From NCBI RefSeq assembly GCF_000485595.1, contig NW_014577116.1, positions 244,231-308,230 on the forward strand: DNA of 64,000 bases. Direction: 5' to 3'. Positions 23,466 to 37,379 of the stretch are shown here, piece by piece; position 1 is the first letter of the stretch; every line of letters starts with the position of its first letter. A program made the translations under genes and the position numbers. Below the pieces are notes generated by a model that was not told where the DNA came from, made no database searches, and saw nothing but the letters and a program-made list of their open reading frames with translations. Source of the stretch: Priapulus caudatus (taxonomy: Eukaryota; Priapulida; Priapulimorpha; Priapulimorphida; Priapulidae).

Positions 23466-24697
23466 AACATGCTTACAAAAAGCTGTACTATATACATCAC
23501 TACTGTAGCAATCTGCAATGTCACTCAATTCATTTCACTTCAATGCATTGTAACAAGTTCTGTTCTGGTAAAACATACTAGTTATGCTATTACTACGTGT
23601 TCAGATGACAAGCATTATAGCCATAATTCATTTTCAATCAATTACACTTTAAACATTCCATATGGGTGTCGTCACATAGATCTGCGACCTCCACGCCTGT
23701 TCATCACTAAACATCAACATATAATTACCAAGCACTAGCAACAATGTTTAATACGCTCCCGACGACTTATCATAAGAAAAGCATAGCACCAAACCAAATG
23801 CCTATCGATCCAACGTGAAATTAGATGAAGTCTGAAACGAAGTAGGAGGAAAATATAAGGGATCGGCTCGACATCATGCGCGTCACACGCGTGATGATTC
23901 CTGCCTCACGCAATATTCCACCGTCATTAAATCTGCAGAGATTGCTGATCTGCGTCTTCCAGGCGACAGCTGCTGTAGATAAGCCCAAAAGTACGTATAG
24001 CGTTTCCAAAACACACATCGCAGATATTCATGCATGAAAACGCCCCGCCCCGCGCATCATGCAGCTCTTGCCTTTGTAGGACGCATGAATGCAGCAGCAT
24101 ACTCGACCGCCACCGACCACTGCTACAGTGCTAGTATGAACCGATCGCTGACCTAGTTATTGAGCAAGTGGGTGGGGTGGAGGGGGGGGCAAAGCATTAG
24201 CATCACGATCAGTTATTGGAGGATCGGATATTGAAGGAGGAAGACGCCTTATAGCGTCTCAGCTATGTAGTACACATGTTGTAGACTGCCGGGGGAGAAC
24301 TATAGGGGTGTGTCGTCTATTATGACGCACTGCTATACCTCACCGCTGCACACGTACTGGAACACCGCTCTGACAAGCGACAAGCCTACCTGACGCGTCG
24401 TCAAAGAGCAAGCGTCCACGCTAGCACATCATATACGACCTACACACTGATCCTATACATCCCTATATTATGCCATCCGGTTCGTGACTCTCGGCGACTT
24501 GCGGGCGTAACTTGATCTACGCGCCCTGTGAGATTTACATGCAGCATAATCGGGACGGCGAAAAGATGGGGGCAGATACGCGACAAACCTAGGAGCCGAC
24601 GGACACGCAAGTACGCGACGTTCACCTACAACCCGTAACCCACGTGTTGCGATAATGAATAATCACACCCAGCACACGCCGCCGCCGCTGTTTGGAC

Positions 24698-24765
24698 CAT
24701 AGAAATATATTATAGAGATACTATACAGATATAAGACTATGAGACTAACTAGTATTATTTCTATG
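24698..24765. mobile_element. 68-bp TIR element
   Basis: Ends CATAGAAATA/TATTTCTATG, flanked by GTTTGGAC (24690-24697) and GTTTAGAC (24766-24773), an 8-bp duplication with one mismatch. The interior is AT-rich without an ORF. 8-bp duplications fit hAT-type elements. Confidence 0.55.
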
Positions 24766-24920
24766 GTTTAGACACACCGGGTGAAAATCCCACGTGCACT
24801 GAAAACGGTTTTCCCATCTCCGGTACAATCCGTGACAAACCTGCATTGATTTTTCTCGGAAGGAGGAGGGGGACTGCGCGCGTGACCAACACACGACAAT
24901 TTACGGGACAACCCTACTAT

Positions 24921-25170
24921 ACCGCTGCTGCTGCTGACGCTGCTGACGCTGCTGACGCTGCTGACGCTGCTGACGCTGCTGCCGCTGCTGCTGACGCTCT
25001 CGTTGCTGCTGCTGTCGCTACTACTGCTGACGTAGCTACTGCTTCTGCGGCTGCTGCTGCCGCTACCGCTGCTGCTGCTGCTGTTACTAGAGTGGCGGCG
25101 GCTGCTACTGCTGCGGCCATCGCTACTGCGGCTGCCGCTGTCGCTGATGCTGGCACTGTCGCTGCAGATT
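24921..25170. repeat. (GCT)n-derived trinucleotide tract
   Basis: GCTGAC and GCTGCT repeats grade into diverged GCT/ACT triplets over about 250 bp. Poly-Ala frames are open on both strands purely because of the triplet repeat. Not called as a gene. Confidence 0.85.
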
Positions 25171-25479
25171 TGCTACCACATACGACATAGTCATCATATA
25201 CGGTGCGGGTATGCACTACAGCAGCGCAGACCCGGGCAAACACCCTCGCGCCCGCTAATTCACACGTGTCGGCCGAGCCGTGGCAACTTTTTCGGTGTGC
25301 TGTAATTAACTTTTTGCAATTTCTACGCGGCCATGCCTTTGTGCGGTGACAATTCCACACCTTAGAGAAAAGCAGCCTTCCGAATGGCAACACGGGACCC
25401 GGCTGATTGCATGCGAAAATTCCCGGCTATCATTTTCCATTACAGTGATTCCAACCTAACCCTCATCGCACGCATACAC

Positions 25480-25500
25480 GCACATATGCACACACACACA

Positions 25501-25536
<36 letters not shown>

Positions 25537-25540
25537 TATG
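25480..25540. repeat. (CA)n/(GCAC)n microsatellite
   Basis: About 60 bp of CACACA and CACGCACG units. A similar tract lies at 34455-34487. Confidence 0.88.
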
Positions 25541-26632
25541 CTGATATAGTTTCAGTCCGCTCATATACAGGCGTACTTTCATAGACTGATGTCGCTGAGC
25601 AGCCAAGGACTTTTGGAATTGGTCTACTAGACTAGTACTTTCACACTGATAAGAGCACCTTAGGTGTGGTAAACTGTATAGTTATCATATATTATTATAT
25701 ATGATTAAACTATACACATATCTTGACTTATACACTATGGTGACGGTCCTGGCGGGCACTGTTGATACGTACGTATAGGAGACCGGGTGACAGACCATGC
25801 TAGCCCGGCTCGACTACAGCCAGAAAGCATTTGCATATAATTCCTATAGCATTTGCACATGTAATCAGGCTGCTTAACACAAAAATAACAATACTGAACG
25901 ATACGTGATGCCGGCGTTATATCCTTTGGAAGATTATAAACCACTTGATGGTAAGCTGGTTATAAGACTGTAGATCCTAGTTCAGATATCTCTATATCTC
26001 GTTAAGGAGGCGAATGAATGTTCTGCTATCCGATCAAGTAGATAGATCTGCGCGTCCACGTAGATATAGGCCATGTGATTGGATCAGACGCCGTACGTAG
26101 TTGTTCCCCTGCATGGGAGACTCCGCCTACTGGCTCGCGATGTAAACAAACCAGAGTCGCTAACTAGGAAGTAACATTCTTCAACATTTTCAGCGCATTC
26201 CGATTGGATTGCCCCGCGGCTAGGTGCCATGACTAGATGGCATTTACTTGGTGGCATGGTACTAGGCAGCTAGGTGGGGGTGGGGGTGGGGGCTTTTGCT
26301 TCTGCCATGCTGAATGCCTTGCCGCGAGATTATACCCATGCCACGAACGAAGAATATCGAAAAACGTTATTTACGAGTAAATCGGCACGCCGAGTACACA
26401 GCGAGAGATGTGTTGTAGACGTGTAAGCAGGGCTGGGCAGCGCCCGAACGTTAATCTGACGACTCGATCAATGATAAATACCTTTTTGCGCATGAAGCAG
26501 AATTCACATAGTGTAACAGACTAGTCGGAAGCCGGGATGAGCGCTGCATTAAGTGCCCATGATGAGCTAATTTATGCTAGAAATCAATGACCCAAACGAT
26601 GAGTGGCGTAGCATGACTAATTCAAGAGTGAC

Positions 26633-26633
<1 letters not shown>

Positions 26634-26671
<38 letters not shown>
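26634..26671. repeat. (TA)n microsatellite
   Basis: About 17 uninterrupted AT dinucleotides. Confidence 0.92.
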
Positions 26672-26672
<1 letters not shown>

Positions 26673-27559
26673 CTCTCTAACCGTAATATACTCAGCATAT
26701 GCCTATACGGAAGCTTCTTGTTTGTGTACACGGCTTAACTCAAAGTCAAATAGCTTCCGAGCTAACATCGTGCTTCACTCAGCAACGCGCACCCTAGCAA
26801 CGTCTACTCCGCAAAACCTCTCAAACTGTAAGTTTACCACAGAAGGCGTTGAGGTGCCCTCGGTGGAGGGCGAGCCACGTCATGTACGAGTCACGCCCGC
26901 AAGCGCGCCCCCATCCCCATGCATGCACCCCCACGCACACACTGACAGTGACAACGCTGAACAGAACGCATTACACAAATGTAGCCATCACGTACGTTTT
27001 CATTAGGCAAACAATGCTCATCACAAATGCCCGGCAGCTAATAATTATTATATGTATATAGGTATTTGACTATCGTTGTACTTGGCGGTTGTAACTAAAA
27101 GCCTCGCCTACAAACTAATGGTGATGGTTTCGGAAGCTTAATATAATTGCCGATTTATTGATGCGGCTGGTGAGGGTGATACCGGAATGACTATATAGGG
27201 TGGCCTACATATCAACAATATCAATTGCACATAGACCACGGAGATCGGCCTCAGATGACTATTTACATATATGTGTTTCACATAAATGCGGATACATTGC
27301 GCCCCCATCACCTCCACGTGCATCACAAATACTACACACATGGGCATATATACGCAAACATGCATACTTCTGCAGTACCAATGTCAAGCCGTAATTTCGA
27401 TAACCACACACTGCGAGGCAACAGCACCTTTGTTGACACATTCTGCGACATCTGTATACTGAGGGTTATAGCGTGCAACTACACGGACCTATATTCTCAA
27501 TTATTAACAGGTCAGATCAGTGCGTGAACCATAACTATACTGTACACGGCTGAACATGT

Positions 27560-27735
27560 AATACATATATAATCAGGAGTAAATAATAATATGTCTATTA
27601 TTATTCACCTCTGATATAATATACAGAATATATAGTAATATCAAGAGTACATGAATAGAAAATAATAATACATCTATTATTATTCACTCCTGATAATATA
27701 CAGCATATACTCAGGAGTACACGAATAGATGATGC
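27560..27735. repeat. Cluster of degenerate hairpins (ATCAGGAGTA family)
   Basis: Two or three head-to-head motifs, AATCAGGAGTAAATAATAAT / ATTATTATTCACCTCTGAT and a second set ending CACTCCTGATAATATA, lie within 180 bp. Probably repeated insertion or internal duplication of one small foldback. Confidence 0.5.
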
Positions 27736-28464
27736 CCCCACCTGATAATATCTGAGCTGCCTATATACCAAGACAGTGCTGCTAGCCTCTCTAATGACCC
27801 ATGCATGCTTGAGGGTAACCTTTGCCGACCCTCAACCTCTAAGATAATCTTAACTACCACATAAATCTCCGCCGCTCGATCTCCTCATGACCAGAACATT
27901 TAAATATACATTTAGTTTAAGCTTTTTGTCTCCGTATTTTAGTCGAACTTAAATTCACTCACGGCCTCATCGTGTAAACAAGTGTCTAACGCTGAATGAG
28001 ATACCGCGTTAAACCCTTTTAAATACATTAATAACAGGAAATTATCATTCCTCGCATTTCTCCCGGACAGGTAAACCACATGCTCTGCTCACGAATTAAC
28101 TAAAGCAAAAGTAGGTTCAATTAAATACAATGACTCTGTGAACTGAATGAGACGAAAATAAGATTATTTTCCACTTATAGAGCTCAAACTAACTGAAAAA
28201 TGCAGGTTGAATTATATATACTTACGTTCCTATAGTTTTGCCAACTGTCGTTCAAAGCATCTAGATGTCATCCGTATATCTATACGTGCTCAGCATCTAA
28301 AAGAGAAGGCGAAAATTGGCACATTTACTAGAGTGGAAATTTGATCTAATACGCTCCCATAGCGCTAAGACTTACACTACTTCTTCTGACATAGCGGTAT
28401 TACCATTATATTCATCAGTAAATATGCTGTACGTTTGTTACACTTTTGTTGGCTTTTCCTTATC

Positions 28465-28507
28465 GATACAATCAAGAGCGTAGATTCTTTACGCTCTTGA
28501 TACAATC
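28465..28507. repeat. 25-bp hairpin bracketed by 9-bp direct repeats
   Basis: GATACAATC (28465-28473), then AAGAGCGTA-loop-TACGCTCTT (28474-28498), then GATACAATC again (28499-28507). Confidence 0.6.
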
Positions 28508-29019
28508 GTTGTGTACAAACAACAGCTGGTAAGTACAAACACATGTAAAAACTCCCCCACAGTCAGCTTTCTCGGGCTCACCAAGCAGTAAACCACATCG
28601 TCACGATGATCGTGTAACGGCGGCGGCTATAATTGTAACCGCAATCGACTCCGCAACCAAAAATAATAATAATTAAAAAATTCCCAGAAAAAAATTAAAA
28701 AATTACAACACATATCAAAGCAATCACATTTTGTGCCGAGGGAATGAACTTGAACGTAGGCTGGCTTTCACTGATTTTCCGCCTACAGCGCATGCGCGTT
28801 TTATGATGATAATATCAGGACGTTTGCTTGTGAAAGATCAGATAAATTGATTCATATTACGTGGAAGAAACGACCACGATTTACCTTAAAAGCCTACCTC
28901 ACTCAAAATACACGTGTGTGCCACTTCATCTTTACATCACGACAATAACCAGGATCGAGTGCCGGCATGCAATTCATCTCCATCTCACCCCCACTTCGCT
29001 TTCTTTGTCTGTCTGTCTA

Positions 29020-29069
29020 TCCGTCCATCCGTCTATCTGACTGTCTGCATGGCTCTCTTTTTCTCTCTC

Positions 29070-29112
<43 letters not shown>

Positions 29113-29135
29113 TTACCCCTCTCCCTTTCTCTTTC
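29020..29135. repeat. CTGT/CT-rich microsatellite
   Basis: CTGTCTGTC and CCGTCCATC units followed by (CT)n. The 206-codon plus-strand frame through it starts in this tract and is not supported elsewhere. Confidence 0.88.
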
Positions 29136-29659
29136 TCTCTCATTCTCGCTCGCACACGCTTGCTCGCAATGACTCACAAACACATTTTATGTATCTCCGA
29201 TTCTCGTATACTCTAAGCAAGCCACATACAAGGCAAACCAATACAGAGCTGTCGCATCCACACACACACGCTTGTGCCCGTAGCGAAACCCAGCCCGCTT
29301 GTACCCAGCCAAATAAGAGAGACGTCTCCACGTCTCGTTACCCACGCGCGATCTACTGTCACCCAAACCCATCGTACATCATCAACCCACACAGTGAATT
29401 AACAACTGCTGCTGCCCTCCCTCTCAACTGCCGACTCAAGAAGGCGGCGCGCTATACGGACACGCGAGAGGAAGCATACCATGTGCGAGACTCTTGCCTC
29501 GAGACTCCGAACACTTGCCGAGGCGATTCTGCGCGCCACCGATCTTTCGCATGGCTTCACAAACCACTCCCGCCGCGATCCGTGTGAGGAACACACGCGC
29601 GCGTGCCATGCGCACAGCGCAACACAAAGAGGAGTGCATGTGGGAGGCTGGCGTACATA

Positions 29660-29693
29660 TACCTCCCGCGTGCGTGCGTGCGTGCTTGCGTGC

Positions 29694-29733
<40 letters not shown>

Positions 29734-29735
29734 CC
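29660..29735. repeat. (GTGC)n microsatellite
   Basis: GCGTGCGTGC repeats, followed by a NotI-like GCGGCCGC stretch. The Cys/Arg/Ala frames on + and Thr/His/Ala frames on - are repeat artefacts. Confidence 0.88.
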
Positions 29736-30292
29736 GCGGCCGCGAACCTCCTGTGGCTCGATTCCATATCGATTGTACAGCTCAAGTGCAAATGATTCAC
29801 AGTCGCCCTGTCCGGCTGTGTGTGTGTCTACTCCATCCACACGCCCAGGCCATTAATCAATAACTTCGCGATTTAATAAATATCAACGATAAAAAATGCC
29901 CAATTTTCTTATGATGACATACATTTCGCAAACCGACTTATCTGCTAAGTATACTTGTATGCGTATCTGCTAGGACATTTTGGCGTGTAAAGATCTTGCG
30001 TAGAGATTTGACCGGTTGACTTACATCCATTACGTTATCTTAGTAATCATAGCCCTCCAGCTTCTGCATGTGCCACATGTTACAAATTACATAGTTACGC
30101 TGTCTGGTGCGCATACCTGGTACAAGACAACCACATTCCTGGGCGAACGCAATAGCCACATAATGTATGCACACATCATGTCATTTCTACAGTATCTTGT
30201 CATGCACACATGTAATCAGCAACACAAACAAGTACAGCATAACATAACATCTACACTCATGGAATATGCGACGTTATTAGTTATCTGAAGGA

Positions 30293-31015
30293 AAATAACT
30301 GGCGCAGCCTCCACGCCACGGCCCAGGATGCCCGCGGTACCGGCGCAGCCTCCACGCCACGGCCCAGGATGCCCGCGGTACCGGCGCAGCCTCCACGCCA
30401 CGGCCCAGGATGCCGCCGCCGTACCGGCGCAGCCCTGCCACGCCACGGCCAGATGGCCCGCGGTACGCGCAGCTCCACGCCACGCGCCCAGGATGGCCCA
30501 GCGTACCGGCGCAGCTCCACCCATGCCGCAGGATGCCGCGGTAACCGGCGCAAGCCTCCACGCCCACGGCCCAGGAATCCGCGCGTGTACCGGCGCAGCC
30601 TACCACGCCACGAGCCCAGGATGCCCGGTACGGCCGCAGCCTCACGCACACGCCAGGATGCGCGCGGTACCGGGCGCAGCCTCCACGCCCACGGCCCAGG
30701 ATGCCCGCGGTACCGGCGCAGCCTCCACGCCACGGCCCAGGATGCCCGCGTGACCGGCGCAGCCTCCCACGCCACGGCCCAGGATGCCCCGCGCGTACGG
30801 CGCAGCCTCCCACACCACGGCCCAGGATGCCCGCAGGTACTCGCGCAAGCCTCCACGCCGACGGCCCAAGGATGCCGCGGTACCGGCCCGCAGCCTCCAC
30901 GCCACGGCCCAGGATGGCCGCGGTACCGGCGCAGCCCCCACATCATGGCCCACCATGCCCGCAGCACCGGCCCACCATGCCCGCAGCACCGGCCCAGCCT
31001 CCACGCCACGGCAGA
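30293..31015. repeat. 41-bp GC-rich tandem array
   Basis: About 17 copies of a 41-bp unit beginning GGCGCAGCCTCCACGCCACG and ending CCGCGGTACC. The first two or three units are exact; later ones differ mainly by 1-2-base insertions and deletions. Long frames on both strands are by-products. Confidence 0.9.
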
Positions 31016-32029
31016 AGGCTGAACAAAAACTTTGAAACGGAAACTTTGAACAAAACCCGCCCGATAGCCTTCTACTGGGTAGGACTGGCGAATGGTGACG
31101 CCATCTTTACCAGATGTGCCCTTCTATGTATTATTCACATGTAAAACTCTTACCCTTTCAGTTGCAAAATACGACAGGACTTCATTGCTACGCCTCCGAA
31201 CGATTAGAGACCTACGTAATGCCACAGCGAAGTGCAACGAACAAAATTTTTCCATATTCATTCTGCTAGCCCTTACTAATATAAATACATAATAACGTAA
31301 TATTAAAAATATAGTGTTGTATTATACCGTGACGTCGAGCACCTCTCGTTTACACTGAGCCTAACCCGTGAAGTCGAGCGCAGCTACTGTCAGAAATAGG
31401 GGCGTCAGAAATTTTGAGGAAGATTTAGTGCGAGTGCCTTGACAGACGTCCTATGCGACATTTAGGATGCGTTAGCCACCAATGCTAAGAGTAGGGCTTA
31501 TTTCTAGTTCTAAAATGTTCTCCTTGAAACAGGTAGTTGTGATCGGTTCACAAGCTGCAATCCCTGCGGTGTATACTGCGCCTGCCGCTCAGGGCGCACA
31601 CGATCGACAGCAAGGCCCCAGACTGCTGTACAAGTAATGAAAAACAGAAAATGCACATGGCTTTACAGCTGTACCAAGCTAGCGTACAAAGTAGAAAAGC
31701 TTCACTAGATGGAGATTGCTCCCAGAGCGCGTAAGGCCATATGGTCCCCTTACTTTGACTTAAAGGATGTGTGTCGTAGCTCGCACAACACTGTAAAAAC
31801 TGCTGGTTCACTAAAATTCCACATAATTTGATCCGAATTTCGTCAGTTTCGAGCATCATGTCATCCTACAAAAGGCAGGGCTGTTACAATTGTTCCTAAT
31901 CATTTACATACATAAAATCGAGAACAGAACCATCTAATCAGTATGTGACAGAATATATGTCAAGCTCTTATAAATCATTAAATCATTCTTTTAATAATGC
32001 AGCTACCTTGTCCATCAACCGATCCAAAT

Positions 32030-32350
32030 ACTACTACTACCACCACCAGCATACCTGTACTGGTTCCTACCTGTACCTACCCATCTCCTCATGACATCAC
32101 CACCCACTAGTGACTATACCACTATCACCATCACCACAATGTCTGTAAGCTACCTCTCCATCACACCACCAGCATACCTGCGCTGTCTATCTCCTCACCA
32201 CACGATCCACACTATGTCAACACTATCTCCACTATGCCACCGCACAGTACCTCCCCCTTAAAGAGCCATTTACCACACAGTATCTCATCACAATAAAAAC
32301 ATCCACCAAATTCCCACCTCATCTGACACACTGCCACCAACTAAAACGTC
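32030..32350. repeat. CAC/CTACC-rich low-complexity region
   Basis: Degenerate ACCACCA, CATACCTG and CTCCATCAC motifs recur without a fixed period. No gene seen. Confidence 0.5.
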
Positions 32351-34456
32351 ATTATTTCCCCCACCTACATGTAATTACTACCTACGCACTGCGCAGCAAC
32401 TCCAGTCTGCCACTGCGCCGCAACAGATTCTCCGCATGTTAAAATTCTTCTCTAGAACGGCTACACTGCTGTAATCTGCAGCCCCCGTGTGGCTCCTGTA
32501 CTGTGCATCTGATTAGAGGTGCCGCGGGTCTTTAAGTAATCACCGCCAAGCTGGAACGCCTAGCAGCTGGGTGGGAGGAAAGTGCATGTACGCTCAAACC
32601 AAGCTGTAGCAGGCGCTTCATACGACAACAGAAGGTCATTATTTTACGATGGAAGGAGCCAGATGGGTGAGAGGAAGTATACGCATACATGTCATACTGT
32701 ACAAGGAGAGTTAATAGCTTGGTTAGTATACACCGGTAGGTATGCATGCATGGAGTCGATCGTGATGCTGGTGCAGAGAGGCAGATGGCATACGGTTCAG
32801 CATGAGAGATTTATGGTCACTTACTGCACCCATGACCACAGAAAAGGCGCACGTACACAGGTTATAAACAAATTTCAAAAAATAAAAGAATCATTATACA
32901 GCCCTATTATATTACTGGTTCTAAAAAAACATGCACAGGGCCACTTCATCCAAGAAATCTATGTGCTCCTGAAAGTGTGGAAAATCTGATGTACTAGTAT
33001 GCAATGCCATCACACTGATAAAGAAAACGAGTTGCAACATTAACGTGTCTATTTGACGTCCACACACTACACAAAATGACTCCGTGCTTGAAAGACCACC
33101 CGACAATGACTGCTAACTGCAATCCATCATCTCATCCGAACAATTTGCACAAGGTCTATGACTTGCACTGCGCCTGCCATGTACCATCGCCGACCGTGAA
33201 GGCTGATCGGTGTGTACCTACAAGCTAGTCAATCTTCCTGGGCTAACTTCGAGCGCAAAAGCTATTACGTCTTCCCGATGCACCCGCGACTGTCAAAACT
33301 ACTCCATTTACATGCACCATCAACGCCTGCTCAAGCTATTCCATTTTTCTCTGCCACCCACGACAACAAGCGCGAATTACTCACTCAGTCATTTGACGAC
33401 GCGTGTATGCCACGCTATGCATCGGTTGACGACGACGAAGAGCACACACACGTTTACGTCATGTGCTAACGCGAGCGCATTATCACGCGTGAATCCACGC
33501 CCGAGCGCGTTTGATATCGCGAGTCGGGGTGTGTGGAGTGGGTACGGGTGGGTGGGTGTAGGATGGGGGGAGGAGGACACGGTCAACAACCACGCTCCGG
33601 TCACTACACCACGCGCGAATATCCTATCGTACAGTCAGATCTGCTGCACACCCGACTTCCTCGTTAATGTGCGCGGCGAGACGCACGTCTATATATAACA
33701 AATCATAACTATTGTGTGTTATATACGCGCCGCGGCCGCGTGTGTGTTTGAGCAACGGTTTAACAGCCCTTTACGCAGCCCTTTGCGGCGCCCGCAAGGG
33801 TTAGCCAGGGTTAGCCGCAGCCGCCCCGGTGACGGACGACGCTGACCTCTGACTCCACGGTCATCCATATTTTAATACCCAGCACGATGCGCGTCAAAAT
33901 TCGCTTCGCAAACAGTCGGTCGATTATCGGACTCGCGCGAATCTCTATTTACTCTCTCACAGCACATGACTGCGTTATTATGCGGCAACACGGTGTAACC
34001 AGTGGAGTAGAACTTACATATATTACTATTAGGGGCAGGGACGCGCGGCGCTATGACAAATCATAGCGACAAAATTAGACTGACTCCGGCAGTCGTTGAG
34101 AATCAAACTGTCGAAAACCAGCGACTTTCAGAACCCGTCTACGCACAAATCCTAGGCGTGATAAATTTGCAGTAGCTAATACAGCAGGCAATTTTTTACA
34201 TGCTGACTATACTGCTGAAGAGAATTACTTACTCAGCCCCCACACGACAGGGCTGCCGTCTACTCACACAGACTCACACAGTAATGTCATCCACACACTG
34301 ACACAGTACTACTACTCGCGCACACAGCTTACTGACAAGTACAACTACAAGTTTTAACAACAGCCAATAGTTGTTCGTCTATTTGCTATTGTATATATAT
34401 CCACTACCTTACATAGAAAGACATGACTGTGAAATCTGGTTTAGCTTAGCACACAC

Positions 34457-34487
<31 letters not shown>

Positions 34488-35241
34488 TAATCTCCGGGTG
34501 TAAATTCGGACGGTATGACGTGTTGACGGAAACACATACGATTTGATCGGTAATATGTTAAAGATCAATAACTGACCACAGTTTTATGTTATTGACGTAT
34601 TAAACATAAAATGAATTCCTAAGCTCTTATCTGATAAGATATATTTTAACCAGTTAAAAATACAATACTCAGGCCTTCCAACTTTTTATTCGAAAAAACC
34701 AATTTGTCAAAAAATAGAAAAACAAGGAAGGGGAAATACAGTAGCCTAATTATGAAAAATAAGCAGGAGCACTGTACATAACAGTTTTTAATAATATAAA
34801 ACTGGTCCGCAGTTACACCCACGACATAAGCGGATCTACCACGTACACTATATATACGATGTACTAGGTGCACGCGAAGTAAACTCTAACCAGCTACTTG
34901 AAAGGTTCCTGGTTCCGTCTGTCTATAAGCCATTGAACGGTCTGCTTTTATTACCGAGTGAGTTTGTAATCTTTAGTTTCAACAAACATTTTACTGCTTA
35001 TTGACAGGCAATTCTTCAGGGTTACCACAGCTGCAATGCTTATTTACCCATCCACGTAATAATTACCTATTAGTCCCGTCTGTTCACGGACCAGGCGATA
35101 CAGCTTATGTACTCGTAAACTTAATTGCCACGATACAATATTATCGGGAGTACATATAATATATGTACGGATAATCCTTATAAACTTATGTACTCCCATG
35201 TATAACTTATATATATATAACGCCCATTAGTTCTTACTAAC

Positions 35242-35467
35242 ACTGAGGGGGTCTATGCCCCCCAGGGTACTGCCGGAACGTACCCTGGGTACGGTCCGGT
35301 ATACCGGAATGTACCCTGGTACTATCTAATATGCCGGACCGTACCTCGCCTACTCCACTAACGAGGCGCCTACGCCTACTCCCTAACCCTAACCCTAACC
35401 CTAACCATATCAAATAGTTACCAGGGTACGTTCCAGCAGTACCCTGGGGGACATAGACCCTATGAGC
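35242..35467. mobile_element. Foldback MULE-like element with internal CCCTAA tract (copy E)
   Basis: Same family as D and F: ends (A/G)CT...GGGTCTATG, GGTACGTTCC(G/A)GCAG sub-terminal repeats, and a core with four CCCTAA units (about 35381-35404). The flanks CTTACTAAC and CTTAATTAC are only an imperfect 9-bp duplication. Confidence 0.78.
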
Positions 35468-35813
35468 CTTAATTACTAACCCATACCTTCTCCACCCCTG
35501 CAACAAAATGCCATTTTGTGTACAACTCACCACAGCACAAGTTTACTGATTTGACGACACATTTAATCACTATATCATACAGAGCACATGTCATGCTATC
35601 ATTAGTACTAGTCTACTAATTCATGCATGCTCGCAGATACCACATCTTACAGCTGTAACTTTCTGTGACAGCACATCAATTTTATTCAGCCATTGTCAGC
35701 GCCTGTCACTGGACATAATCGTCAAACCTAAACATTAGCCAGTGACACAGACGAGACCTCCGGGGCCGCATTACAGTCATTTTCCGCAAGTGATATTGAT
35801 ATAGCAAGATGTT

Positions 35814-36018
35814 GGCTAACGCTCCATTAGGAGTGTTCCCAACTTTGATATCATTAATGATTAATGATTAATGATTAATGATTGATAATCCTAACCCTAA
35901 CCCTAACCTAAATGACATTAAACCACAAACTAATATATGACCAATATATATATGTATATATGTTATTATGACCATTAATGACATTAAAGTTGGGAACACT
36001 CCTAATGGAGTATCACCC
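35814..36018. mobile_element. Foldback element with internal CCTAACCC tract (copy G, distinct arms)
   Basis: Arms CTCCATTAGGAGTGTTCCCA plus ACTTT, perfectly inverted at the right end. Inside are four ATTAATG units and CCTAACCCTAACCCTAACC (about 35890-35908). AAGATGTT flanks both sides (35806-35813 and 36019-36026), an 8-bp duplication, or 9 with a last-base mismatch. Confidence 0.75.
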
Positions 36019-37379
36019 AAGATGTTCGTCAATCGGTAGCCCTAGCTTACGAAGACGGACATAACATTTGTACCCACTCCTGTACAACGTACACAACGCT
36101 GCACGCGTACGTACTTACTACTATACACAGCTGAAAGCGAGCAGATTCTGACAACCCCCGCCATCCATGCTGATAATTTAGGCTGCAATTCACGTGTACA
36201 AAGGGCCGGTGTTCTGGCAGCATGTGGCAGCCAAGTGTGACCCTGCCAGGGGGACAGATGGCAGGTCTTTGTTCTTACAACTCCATACATCACCGCTGTT
36301 GTTTGTACACGAAACTGTGCGCTGTGTTATTGAAAACCCTGCTAATCATGGCGACCTAGGCGGAGAGAGATAGGTGGGGACAGGAGTAATGTAGGAGAAA
36401 AAAGAGATAAGCAGGGGAGAGGGGGAGAAAGAGAAAGCGAGAGATGGAAGAGGGAGGGGAGATGGAGAGCACCAACTCATTATTACCACAAATGCCACTC
36501 ATGTACTGTCTGTGACTCTAATGAGCAATTACACGTTTCAAAAACTCGTCACCTAGTTTTCTCAGTGAACATCCCAGAGAAATGATACTTCATATGCCTC
36601 TCTCTAGGACACAGTGCAGAGCTTTCCTTGTTTACAGACGACGAGAAACGAACTGGGATCTGGCGCGAAGCCAGAGACTTGGATTTACGAGGCACCTTGA
36701 ACAGGCAGATGTTGAAAGATGATGCACTAATAATACACACTCACTCACATGTGCTAACATAAGAGTACAGTTTCGAGCTGGAATGACGACTGACTACGTC
36801 TAGGCAGTAAACGCTGGGCGTTTCACCTGAACCGTGGAAACACGGTCATAGAAACTGCAAGAACAACTAGGGAGAAGACATCACCCCTAACTTCTCGGGC
36901 TTTACTGATTTCCTCGCATTGCACACATAGACACTGTAAGCTGAAACGTACACTGTACGTACACCCAGAGAGCCTTTGGTTTAATCACATGCACTAGCCA
37001 CTGCTACGTACAGACTTACACAATAATGGTGAGTAGATATATCTGACGAATCGGTGAGATTACATGTTTGCACGTCCCCATCCATGCAATGGTAGCACAA
37101 TCAACTAACAGTTGGGGTACTGCCCCGATCCAGCTTCAACGACAGATCAAGCAATATGGTTGAACTTGTCTCTCCCTCCTTGCCAGGGTTCCTTTACGCA
37201 CCGTGTGAACAGATAGTTTTATCCACGAGCTACGAGTAAATTGGTGCAAGAGCGGAGACACGGTATCCTGGTATTAACACGTACAACTTGCACACGTCTA
37301 TAAATGCACACTTCCTAAACTGTCACCTGGCTCTAAGCATCCCGTCGTGCTATAAAGTAAACCACCGGTTCCTGCGTTG

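Noticed and set aside
24846-25393. Poly-Ala proteins on both strands
   Set aside because: Triplet repeat is open in all frames; no flanking unique coding sequence or splice support.
30216-31144. Long GC-rich frames on both strands
   Set aside because: They follow the 41-bp array and switch frame with each indel.
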